A stretch of 51,850 nucleotides of DNA from Chromera velia (lineage: Eukaryota > Sar > Chromeraceae). The notes beneath the pieces were generated by a model, which worked only from the letters and a program-made list of their open reading frames with translations, was not told the origin of the DNA and ran no database searches. Location: assembly GCA_018398765.1 (NCBI GenBank), contig JAHBMJ010000147.1, forward strand, positions 1 to 51,850. Reading direction: 5' to 3'. The translations under genes were made by a program, and so were the position numbers. Of this stretch, positions 40,808 to 50,921 are shown piece after piece; within the stretch, counting starts at the first letter, position 1; each line of letters starts with the position of its first letter.

Positions 40808-40949
40808 TTGACTGGTTGATCGCCTGCCTGCCTTCTCAATTGATTGGTTGATCGCCTGCCTGCCTTCTCAATTGATTGGTTGATCGCGTGCCCTGCCTTC
40901 TCAATTGATTGGTTGATTGCCTGCCTGCCTTCTCAATTGATTGGTTGAC
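40808..40949. repeat. 32-bp minisatellite, about 4.4 copies
   Basis: The unit begins TTGATTGGTTGATCGCCTGC and ends CTTCTCAA. Copies are nearly identical, with one single-base insertion and a few substitutions. Confidence 0.9.
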
Positions 40950-41008
40950 TCGGACACACGAAAGGGGCCGAAGAGAGCCTGTTCGTTCACTGTCTGGCAT
41001 TCCTGCAG

Positions 41009-41053
41009 GTCGCATCGGGGACCTGGGGACTACGAGGGACTCGGGATGTGAAG
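41009..41053 (+). CDS. Candidate small exon (copy of exon at 42827)
   Basis: It follows CTGCAG and is followed by donor GTCAGC. It encodes VASGTWGLRGTRDVK in phase 0. The exon at 42827-42883 has the same borders and encodes VWSGIWGLRRIGDWIRDVK, so the two are duplicates. Whether this copy is transcribed is unknown. Confidence 0.4.
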
Positions 41054-41433
41054 GTCAGCAGACTGCCTGCAGCGTCCGGTTTCTTTTTCCGGTTTTTCTT
41101 TGGTGGAAAACTGTCACCCGCGGTCGGAGGTGTCACCCTTTGCCTATCTGTTCAGCCTCTTTATCGGGATCGTGCCCTTGTATCTGCACGGTCTCGGCGT
41201 CGGTAGTGCTGCCGCTTTCCTCTGCTCATGTCTCTCTCTTCTGTCGCTTTCTGTAGGTTCAGGCGCTCTTCTCTCTCAAGTCGTTGGATTCTATCCAGTT
41301 TTTCTGCTGCCCGTCCCTTTCCTTCTGCCCCCACTGACGTTGTCGCCTTCCCACGCTGTTTTTGTATGTTTCTGCACTTGCCCTTCCCGCAGGCTCTTTG
41401 CATCTGGAAGAGGCCTTTGCGCGACCGAGCACC

Positions 41434-44400
41434 ATGCGCAAGGACGACATCTACACTAACCTTTTCACACAAGAGGTGGGTCAGCTGTTTATTTTTTCCG
41501 TTGCGTGTTGGAACCCCTGGCCTTTTCATTCTCCGTTTTTGCATCTTCTCCCACTCCCGTACACTGCCTGCAGGCTCAGTCCCCTTCTGACGCTTTTTTG
41601 GACGTCTACGCGAGCCCCGAAGGTGGGTCTCTCGAGCCATGCAGTACATCAAGTCTGGTGCTTCCTTTCCTTCTTTCGCTCGCCAGTTTTCTGATTCAAT
41701 AGTTCGCGTCGATCCCCGTTTTCTTTCGCCCGGTTCCGCCTCGATCATTCTGTTCGTCCGGATTGGGCGCCTCTTGCGTGTTCTTTCAATCTGCGTGATT
41801 TTCTGTCATCTCCCTTGGTCCGCTGATCAATCAAAATACCATACGCAAGACTTGCGTTCTCTGTGTGCAGGGGCGAGGGTCACGATGGGAGGGAGCAAAG
41901 CGGAAGGGGGGTGTAGAGCTGCAGCAGAGTGTAGAGCCGGACGGGGTAGAGCACGAGCGGGGTGTAGAGCGGGCGCGGGGTGCAGAGTCGGAGCGGAGTG
42001 TAGAGCAAGAGCGGAGTGTAGAGTCGGAGCGCGGTGTAGAGCACGAGCGGTGTATAGAGTCAGAGCGGGGTGTAGAGCGGGAGCGGACGTCGACGCAACT
42101 TCAACAGGTCTGTTCCCGGTTCTACAGACTTGGTCGGGGAAATTTTCTGTACCGAAGGCCATGGCCAGTGACAGTCTCGTTCCGTTTGTATGCATGCATT
42201 ACTGTGAGGTTCAGCAGTTGTGGGTCACGAACGACGGTGCTGCAACGATTTGTGATCGTGGGTGCAAAGCCTTCGGTCTATTCGGTCGTCTCTTTCTTTT
42301 CGCATGCAGCACAGTTGCTTCCTGCTGTGCGACCCTATGCGTGCTCGTGTGACACTGTGCCTGCAGCCTGGCGGGAGGGGCTGGGCAAAACGGGACATCA
42401 AAGCGGTGCTTCGACAGGTCTGTCTTTCTGTTCATGTGCTCATTACAGCCGAAGACGTGCGCACATAGAGTAGGGCAAGGTTCTTTAACGTCTGCTCGGA
42501 ACGTCCAAGACTGCGTGACTTTCCGTTTCTCGGTGCTTCCGGATTTCAATCGGACAGCTCGCTTTCTTTCTTGCAGGCAGCGCTGCACCGACGGGTGACG
42601 GGCAGACATCGGCCACTGGGGGGCGGGAGTGCGACGTCATGGAGGCCCGTTGCTCCCCAGTCTTTCTCCGACGCAAGGAGGGCACGTTGGCAGGTCCGTC
42701 TTCGCATTCTTTCTGTACACGGGCACGCGGACGAAAAGGATTGCAGAGTACAGCACGATTCTTTAGCTTTGGACCGGACAAACGAAAGGGGCCCTAATCT
42801 TTCATATATGCCTGGCTTTACTGCAGGTTTGGTCGGGGATCTGGGGTCTCCGAAGGATCGGGGACTGGATTCGGGATGTGAAGGTCAGCGGCGAGTCTTT
42901 CCCTTTTTTCCCTGCGGTCCTTCTTCGTTTTGTGGGCACGAGAAGTGCAGAAGCAGTAGAGAACGGCAAGGCTCTTTAGCTTCTTGTCGCCCATTCTTGT
43001 CTGCCTTTCCTTTTTTTTCGTTTCCCGTCACTGCTGCACGAGAGCAGTAGAGTACCGCAACGCCCTCACGGTTTTTCGATAGAGCGCTGTCTCTGCAGGG
43101 GCCAGAATGGGCCGTCGGAGCACTTGGGAGGCGACACCGCTCCACGGGAACGGGGGGGACTCAGCCTCCCAGCGAGGCGGTGTTTGCACAGGTAGCTCGG
43201 TCCTTCTGCGGTGCACTGCCGGCTTAGGAATGTCGCGTGGGCTGCAGTCAGAACCGAGGGACAGTAATTGTGGTGCTGTACACGCCGTTGTGTAGACGGG
43301 AGAGACTTCGATGCAGTCTCCAACATCCGGGCGCATCTAGCGTCGAGCCGTGCACGAAGTCTCCTTCTATCTCTTCTCTTTGCAGGTGCGAAGATCCAGG
43401 GCAAAGCGGGAGCTGACGAGGGGAACTTGAGAGGTCTGTCTTCGCGTTTTGCCGCATGACCGCTTGTTCTTGCTACAGCTATGCAGTCGATGCAGGAATG
43501 TCTGTCTGGAATGTCGTTCCGCTTTTCTCGGTTTGTCTTTCTCCTACGAGGAATCGAAGCTCGCAAGGATTCTTGTGTTTTCTGCGTCTGCTCCGTCTTG
43601 TTCAGGCGGCTTGGTGCACCTGCGGGGCGGACAGTCGGAGTCCAAGGAGCGCGTGGGGGTGCGGGTTCCCCTCCAACACGACGACAGTACGTCGGCAGAT
43701 TTGTTTCCCTCCTTCAGTTTGCTTTCTTCAGTCTGGCCGAACAAACGCGCGAGAAATGACGTAAAGTACACCAAGGCCCTATAGCTTTGGCAGTCTGGGC
43801 GAGAAGACCCGCGATGGAAAACGAAAGAGAGTACAACAGGGTTCTTCGGCTTCCAATCGCGCAGGTCTCTCGTATGGGGGCCCCTAGTTGGGTCTTGCTC
43901 CTCTTCCCTTTTCCCCCTCTCCAGGTGTGTGCTCGTTTTCGCCCCGCCCCTCTCCGTCCGGTTGCGTTCTTTCTGGCTGTCTCCGTGTTCATGCATGAGT
44001 TCGATTCCGCCCTTTTTTCCTGCAGTTGGCGGGAACCCCAGGGGAGCGGGGCCACATGGCCGTCCTGGAGGTGGCGGTCCCGGCCGAGGGCTGTTCGGGG
44101 GTGCGGGTGGGGGGCGGAGAGGAGTTGAGCCTTCAAGGCCTCCCCGGGGTACGTTGGTCAGCGGGTGTCTTTTGCATCTTCCGCGTACGCGGTCCGCACG
44201 CCCATTACTTCCGGCTCGGGACTCTCTCTTGCTCTTTGACTGCATTCCGTCTCTCGTTTTTCCTGCTTGCAGGTCTTGAGCAGCTTCGGGGTGGGCGTGA
44301 TGGCTGTGACGCGAATCGGGCGTCGAAGCTCCAGAACACGGTGAGTCGGCTGCCTCTATCCCTTGTGTTCGCTAGGTCGTACGCTGTCGCGTTGCACACT

Positions 44401-45191
44401 GTGCTTCTTTCTCTTCTGTGCAGCAGTTCCGCGACGTTGTGCGAGGAGGCGAGCCGTTCCAGGAGCGTCAGGGTGTGGACACCGACGTTGCCGCAGTCGA
44501 TTTTCCGTTGGTTCGGTGAGCAGTCGTCGCGACTCCAGGTGGCCGTCCGTTAGCGTCCCTGGTCCTATAGATCCTCCGCTGTTCTCATCTCATCGATCTG
44601 GCTGTCAGTTTTCATAGCTCTATTTCCCGTCTCTGTACGTGGATTTTGATCTCTCTGCCTGGTTTCGATCTCTCTTCCGCGCTTTGCTGCATTCATGGTC
44701 GGACCAGACGGTGTGCCGGATTGGATGCGTGTGTAAGCTCGTTCACGTGGCTGAAGGTGGATCGCGTCCGTACGTGGTTTCGATCTCTCTTCCGCGCTGC
44801 GCTTGGCTGCATACATGGTCGGATTGATGTCCTTCGTATTTTATTCATGGCCTTCATGTGCGCATTAGATCTGCTCTCCCATTTCCGCTGGCGTGTCGAG
44901 ATTGTTTCTGGCTCGAGACCACTGTTTGACAGCGTTTTGTCCCCAACCGTCTTTGTTTGCCTGCAGGTCTCGAACAACGTCTGGGCGGGCGTGATGGCTG
45001 CGACGCGAGACTGGCATCGGAACTCGAGAACGCGCCGGTGAGTCGGCGGCCTCTGCTCCGCTTCCTTTGTGGAGCTACACTCTTTCTTTTGACATCGGAT
45101 TCCTTCTTTTTCTTCTCTCTGCAGCTCTGCCGTTTCCGTGTGCGAGGAGGGGGGCCACTCGAGAAGGGGGGGGACACCGGCGTTGCCGCAG
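41434..45191 (+). CDS. Unrecognised gene of many short exons, some duplicated
   Basis: I do not recognise a family. Exons bounded by TGCAG-type acceptors and GT donors: 41434-41475 (possible start, ACCATGC, MRKDDIYTNLFTQE), 41574-41622 (AQSPSDAFLDVYASPE), 41871-42107 (18-bp repeat), 42367-42417, 42577-42693, 42827-42883, 43099-43191, 43247-43271, 43386-43433, 43606-43686, 44026-44148, 44273-44340, 44424-44515, 44967-45037 and 45125-45191. Phases agree for most neighbours. The pairs 44273/44967 and 44424/45125 are tandem duplicates 694-701 bp apart (GLEQLRGGRDGCDANRASKL beside GLEQRLGGRDGCDARLASEL). In an alternative phase the last exons splice in frame into the nuclease-kinase gene downstream, so both may be one transcript. 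A repeated motif occurs in several introns. Confidence 0.4.
41920..42085 (+). repeat. 18-bp coding-type minisatellite
   Basis: About nine diverged units containing GAGCGGGGTGTAGAG lie inside an open exon. Two of the three frames are open: one gives Glu/Arg-rich text (GVEHERGVER, SVESERGVEH), the other Cys/Arg/Ala-rich text (GCRAGAGCRVGAECRARAEC). The entry phase from the preceding exon favours the second; the first looks more like a coiled coil. Confidence 0.75.
44661..44826. repeat. Duplicated segment of about 45 bp, 117 bp apart
   Basis: GGTTTCGATCTCTCTTCCGC and the following bases to CATGGTCGGA occur at about 44661-44703 and again at about 44777-44823. The copies lie between the duplicated exon pairs and probably belong to the same duplication history. 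Confidence 0.75.
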
Positions 45192-45398
45192 GTCAGTGTT
45201 TGTCCGCCGGTTACTAGTCGTTCAGACTCCAGTTTGCGTGAGCAGTCCGATCGATCCTCATCACACCTCGTCGTGGTTTTTGCGTTGGCTCTCTGCCTCT
45301 CGTTCTTCCCTCCCCAGCCGTTTCCACTCCATTCCGTCGGTGTGCATCCTGTCGTTGCTGCTCGCGTGCGGGCTGCGGAGTGGACGCTGTCGAACAAG

Positions 45399-47786
45399 AT
45401 GAAGAACCGGCTCGCCCACGCGTACAATGGGAATTCGACAAGCCTCGAGCAGGCCAAGAGGAAACTGGGAGACGGCAATCCTCCGTTCCCCTTTGACGAT
45501 CTCCCCACCGACCGGAATGACAACCTTTGGAGCCAAATCCAGGAGAAATACAAGCTGACCCTTCCCGAGCTTTCCGCCTTAAAGAACGAGCGCTGCCCCG
45601 CCCCCAGCTCCGGTCAGTCAATGCAGGCTTGCCCCAACATTTCTCCATCTCTTCATACAATCTCAGAGGCTGAAGAGAAGAAACTGTGTCAAGAGTTCGT
45701 TCGCCGGAGAGAAGATCTGGCCTACGCCCTCGGAAGTGTCAACAGGGAGGATGCGTCCACCTTTGCCGGATTTTCTGACTACACAACCGATATAGCCAGG
45801 GAGAATTTTGTCAGGGGCACCTTTCCACCTGAGCACTCGCAAGGTTGGTCAGCAGCTGAACGATTTCTGCAATAGGCCCACAGGGTCCATTCTCTGTGAA
45901 CTAACGCATGAAGTCATCCCGGCCGTCTCTCCTCGTCTCACCCCGAAATTTCTCTAGCATACATACAGCAAGGTTCTTTAGCTTCCAGTCGCACAGTTCT
46001 CTTGTATTGGGTTCTGCGCTTGAGGCCTCCGGGTGTTCGGTGCAAAGGCGTGGTGTTTGGTGCAAGACCTCCGGGCGTTCAGTTCATGGACGTGACGTGA
46101 CGTGGCTGAGACCGACACGTGAAGTCAGAAAGGAGGGGTCTTAAGATGTCTCAACGTGTGAGTGTCTGCGGGGGCCGTGCCGAACGAAACATTCTCCATC
46201 ATACATTCGACATTCCCATGACCGAGGTCATTTTGTTTTATTTCTTCTTCTTCCTCCCCCTCCTTTTCCTCTTCTTTATTGCAGGACATAATGATGCTCT
46301 GGTGGAAAAGGTGGACAAGGTTTACGGGCAGTTGTCACATCTTTCTGCGCTTCCGGCCGAGATGGCACGTCTCGCTCTGCATCTGGAAGCGAAGGAACTC
46401 TCCACGCCTCTCACCCCGGCTGAAGTCGGTAGAAACACGCTGGCGCGCTTGGAGCGCACAAAAAATGTGATTGACTTCAGGCCGCCAAAGGAACCACCGC
46501 CAAACGCCGTTTTGGGTCCCTTGGCCTCAGAAAGTGACGCGAGGAAATTGAAGGACAGTCAGACTGAGAAAAGAGTCGTCGCCATTTCTACGCGGTGCCT
46601 CTCTCGCGTTTTTGAGGATAGTGACATGGGGGTCTTGGTCAACTCGGAAGACTTCGTGTGGCTCGGTCCCCCTGAACATCCCGAATCGAGGAAGAAGGCT
46701 GACCTGTTTCTGTGTAATCCGGCTGTGTACGCTCCGAGAGACCCGCCAAAGAGCGACGACGGAACGTCTGAACGAAGTGACTCCTATAAGTTCGGAGTGC
46801 TCGCAGACTGGGATCTGCGAGACTCTGTCGGCGCACTCTTCGAAGCCAAGAAAGATGAGAAGCCTGACAATGCAGCACTGGGCGAGCTGGTCAACTATGC
46901 AACCAAGTTGGTAGAGGGCCTTGGACAGAGGGAGAAATCGGAACTTGTGCTACGAGGCGCGGTATTCGGTCGCTTGGAAATCTGGTTTGCGGAGTTTGAA
47001 GAAGGTGTGTGTTCCAGAATCGTGAAGCTGAAATGGACGGATGAAGGGTCCCTCCAATACGCTCGCGACTTCTTTGCGCCTGCGATGAAAAGCCCTTGGA
47101 TGAAAACTCTTGGGGATATCAGAAAGGAGGCGGGAGTCTCTTTTGCCCATGACAAGGGACAAAAGGGTCGAGGAGCATTTCTCGGCAGGGGGGGGTTTGG
47201 CCGTGTTTTTGCTGTGAATCACGGTTCTTTCAGCTCACCCTCAGCGAGTCAATCGACACTCAAGGCGCTGAAAATTGTCAGGGGGGAGAACAGTGGCAGG
47301 GACTTAGTAGCCGAGCGTGAGCGTCTCGTTTGTGCTGCCCGAAAGTGCGAGGGGACGGTCGTGGCCGTGGCGTCCAAAGTCTTGTATTGTACAGATGGGG
47401 CAGAGCTCCTTCTCGATGAAGTCGGGCAATCGGTTTTGGCAGAGAACAGACAGCACCTCACTCCATCCTGTCTGGACGCCCTGTGCACCCTTCACAAGGC
47501 CGGCGTGGTACATGGAGATCCCCGGCTGCACAATATTGTCAAAGTCGAAGGCGGCTTGAAGTGGATCGACCCTCGGGAAAGCCAAGAAGGTGTCGATGAC
47601 CCAGCGAAACTTTTCGAACATGACATGAAGGTCCTCTGTTCTTCGCTGCTGGGGTTAACTGCATTGAGGTTGGACGCTCTTCCTCACACAGTGTCTGAGT
47701 CAATCAAGAAATACATCGATGCCAATGCAAAAGACGCTGCTGACGTGATTGCAAAGGTCGCTGAATATCTTCGACAAAGATCCTGA
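45399..47786 (+). CDS. PD-(D/E)XK nuclease-like and protein-kinase-like fusion protein (Crinkler/CR-type candidate)
   Basis: Three exons, 45399-45612, 45667-45843 and 46285-47786, splice in phase (1, 1) into 630 codons ending at TGA 47784. Introns are 54 nt and 441 nt. The start at ATG 45399 is the first in a frame open back to an acceptor at 45317, so an upstream exon is possible. Residues 1-130 are of unknown fold. About 270-330: KKADLFL and, 46 residues on, LFEAKKD, a D...ExK pattern as in PD-(D/E)XK nucleases, followed by a helix. About 430-625: GRGGFGRVF Gly loop, LKALKIV with the probable ATP-binding Lys, VVHGDPRLHNI catalytic loop (HGD for the usual HRD) and WIDPRES where kinases have DFG. 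Known: nuclease and kinase modules are combined in Crinkler/CR-type effectors and related transposon-borne proteins. Inferred: this is such a protein; its target and whether it is secreted are unknown. No signal peptide is seen. Confidence 0.75.
46228..46284 (+). other. Pyrimidine-rich end of the intron before the kinase exon
   Basis: A continuous frame across this stretch would read as a hydrophobic FYFFFFLPLLFLFFI segment. It is best explained as the T/C-rich 3' end of an intron ending TTGCAG: the codon phase of the downstream exon fits the donor at 45844, not the frame through this tract. It should not be annotated as a membrane helix. Confidence 0.65.
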
Positions 47787-50380
47787 ACGCAGATCTAGGC
47801 ACAGGAACAAGACAAGCGCTTTCAATTCGTCTCTTACCGCCGCTCAGCATTGCTGCTTCAGACCGCCCGGGGCGCTTGTCACACTGTATGCTAACGGAGT
47901 AGGACAAGGTATACCTAAACTTGAGTGTCACAGATCAGCTTTTCCCGTCTATAATAATATTCATCAGTTCCAATCCTAGGCTTTTTCTAGCTGTCATTGT
48001 GCACCTGGGACTAGCTAGGACCTATAGGTTAGGACTTATCCAAAACTTGAAGGCTATAGGACTGTTTTTAAACAGTGCTTTAATATAAGCTTTACTACCA
48101 TGGGCGACAAAAGTATTGTATATTTTTTTGTGGAGTTGGCGAAGATTCGTTTTTGAAGTTGACACTGGATCAAGCAGGCTAGAATAGAAGTAGATACAGC
48201 ATAAAGTATTACTTTAAAGTAATTGGCTTTATACGTCCTCAATTAGCAAAGCTAGATTGAATTATAAATTTATGTCTTACTTTTTATAGGCTTGGTCGAT
48301 CGGTCACTTCAGAAAAAATAAGTTTACTTATATTTGAGACACATTCTCCCCACAACCCCTAATTAACACCTGATTGAAACTGTTATAGCTTACTAATTTA
48401 ATTGTATAAATGTTTACTTCTTGTTATATTTCATTGGCGCTAGAGAGATCAAAAGATGAGTATACAAAACTTATGTCGCCCATGGTAGTAATAGTACTTA
48501 GGGCATGCAAACGCGTTACTGGCCAGGAGGAACTTTATTCAAGTTATTTGAACTATTTACTAGTCTGGCTCGGTCTACTCTAGGGTCTACTACTACCGTG
48601 TGGTAGCTCTAGGTCTGGCTCAGACTAGCACCATCGATCATCCTACCTAGTCTGAGTACCCTATACTAGTGGGCAACGTTGCTAGTACCGTGGGCCGGAC
48701 CCCCAGGGGCAGTTTTAGGGCTAGCTTTAGGGTTAGCTATACTGAATGCAAGAGCCCTGACAGTGCCAGAGACTGCTCATTAAAGGGAATGAGACTGGGC
48801 TTTCCTTTAAGTTCAAGTTAGCCTTCAAGCAGGGGGACTGGGCAAACCTGGTCTCCATCATAGAAAGGAGAGAGGGAAGGCAGGGGAGACAAGGAATGCA
48901 TGGGAGCGTGTCTTTTCCTCCGTCCGTGAAGCAACAGCTAGTGAGCGTTAGAGCAACTCAGTGCTAGGCTATAGCTTCACCTATATCTGATCTCGATCTT
49001 GTGGCCTCATCAACAGAAGGAGTATCAGTGTATGGTCTTGCTGCTTAGCCTCTAGATAGGCCAGTTTGATGCAGTATTTTCTGTTTGATTGCATTAATTT
49101 GTGCATGTTCTATCGATCCGACATGCGTGCTGCATGCATGTGCATGCATTTTTGTGTTACCTGCTTTCGCTTTGCGTGTAGGCCATGAAGCTTCGACTTG
49201 GCGTGGATTGACTTGACTTTGCTGGTGCCACTTTACGCCGTCTGCCTGCCTGACCAACTTTCAGAAGGAGAATAGTAGCAGTCAACGTTTTGCAAAATTA
49301 GTTCTCGGAAGCTTAGTGGAGGGGAGGAGGGGCTCATGGTCTCCCTTAGTAGAACCTCTCGCCAAGTAGTTCTTGTCTTCCCCTGGGGCAGTTTTCCACC
49401 CTTTGTTGCGCGCCATTGTTGGAGGGGGGGCAAACCATGAGGGGAGGGTTGAATCAATTTGCAAAGCCTGTGAAGAGAGAAGTTGGAAGAAATTGATTGA
49501 TGATCCAATTCACCGTCTGACAACTTGTGTCCGAACGGAGGTACTGCGGGGGAGACTGAGTGATCTCTGGTATAGGCGACTGGAGCGTATGTCAATAGAG
49601 GAAGTATGTGAGCACGGAGAGAGATAGGAAGCCCAGGGGGGTAGGGGGGTGGGGCAGGCCGAGGAGCGGGTAAGGCGGTACTTCTCACTTCTTCTTCAGA
49701 GGGACGCCCAAAAGGCCAGTACCCTCATTGCTGCATGTCTAAGACCGGACTGATCAATTCTGGGGAGCAGTGGTTTGCTAGCTAGTAGGCCTAAAGTTCG
49801 GCCGCTTTAAGTGAGCATTCGCTAGCGTGCTCCTAGCTTGCAATATGACATGAATGCTCACAAACTGCCTTTTGCCATTAAGACATGATAGCTGGCGGCC
49901 GGGGTTAAGTCATCTCATCATCAGTGATCGTACCAGGAGGCTAGCCAGAAGGGCTTTACTATGGCTAGTACTGTGGTACTTCGCTCATAGTAGTCTAGAT
50001 AGTAATCGTTTGACAGATATGATATTTGCTTCATACGTGTGTATCTCTGACACGGTATAGCCAGTAACACAGTACAGCTCCCTTTATTCCGACTCGGAGT
50101 CAAGCATGCTGCATACATAAATTCTCCTTCGTTGCATTGCTTTCAATCAGTCTGGACACTGAAAGCAGTCCTCCCGCCCTTTAATTTAACTTCTATTATT
50201 TAAGCGACCTTCTACCAGCCCCAGTAAGGCTTGAAGAAACCTGCAGATATCCACGTTAGAAGAAGTATGTGATAAGGGGCTGGTTTGCTATCGCGGAGAA
50301 CCTGAGCAGCACAACTTGAATGTAGGAGGGCGTGCTGATCTTCTCGTTTTGGCTTTCGGAGGAGTAGGGCATGTGAAACC
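47787..50380. other. AT-rich region without recognisable genes
   Basis: No ORF has a recognisable domain. GC content falls sharply after 47.95 kb. Notable only: two TTTAGGG strings near 48.72 kb, short self-complementary CTAG-rich text at 48.57-48.64 kb and a G-rich run (GGGGGGTAGGGGGGTGGGG) near 49.64 kb. A 62-bp-long poly-G/T bias or coding periodicity is not evident. Confidence 0.5.
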
Positions 50381-50390
50381 TAGGTTTACA

Positions 50391-50921
50391 TATGCAGAGA
50401 ATTTCTCTTTAAATTTTGACTACCTCCCTGACATTACCAGTCATTTGAAAGAAAAACGTTCAAGTTCATCTATGAATACGACTTTTTCTTTCAAAAACTA
50501 ATCTGCGTTTGCGGCCTAAACTTTCAAGATACTGTCCGCACATGTGGCACAGAGTTTCAAGATATAGTGCATGGAGAAAAACTATTCGCAAGAGCAAATT
50601 AAACATAAAATTCAAGTGGCTTGTAGTGTCAGGAACCTCCTTGAACCTAAGTGTCACTTAAAAAAATATAATCAAGATGATCTCTATGTGCGGCATTGTT
50701 TTTCAAGAGACCGTCCACGCCTACGGCGTAGATGGTCAAAACACCGTTCAACTATGCGGCTTTGGCTTTCAAAACACCGTAAATGATCCGCACCTACGGC
50801 GCGGACTTTTAAGCTTATCCAAAAATGCGGTTTGAACTTTTAAGTGGTAGTTAGGTTCAGGGAGGTCGTGTCAGGGAGGTCATTTGACAAAAAAAAATAT
50901 GCAAACCTAGATGTAAACCCA
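50391..50921. repeat. Possible MITE-like inverted-repeat element
   Basis: The left end (AGGTTTACAT, then TTTTGAC and ACCTCCCTGACA at 50391-50432) matches the right end in inverted orientation (TGTCAGGGAGGT at 50869-50880 and ATGTAAACC at about 50911-50919). The interior has repeated CTTTCAA and CACCGT strings and no coding capacity. Target duplications could not be defined. Confidence 0.4.

Noticed and set aside
46119-46284. Start of the kinase gene at 46119 with a transmembrane segment
   Set aside because: The hydrophobic stretch is the pyrimidine tract of an intron, and the phase of the kinase exon fits the donor at 45844 instead.
48700-48740. TTTAGGG strings as a telomere or interstitial telomere
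   Set aside because: Only two scattered copies occur, without a tandem array.
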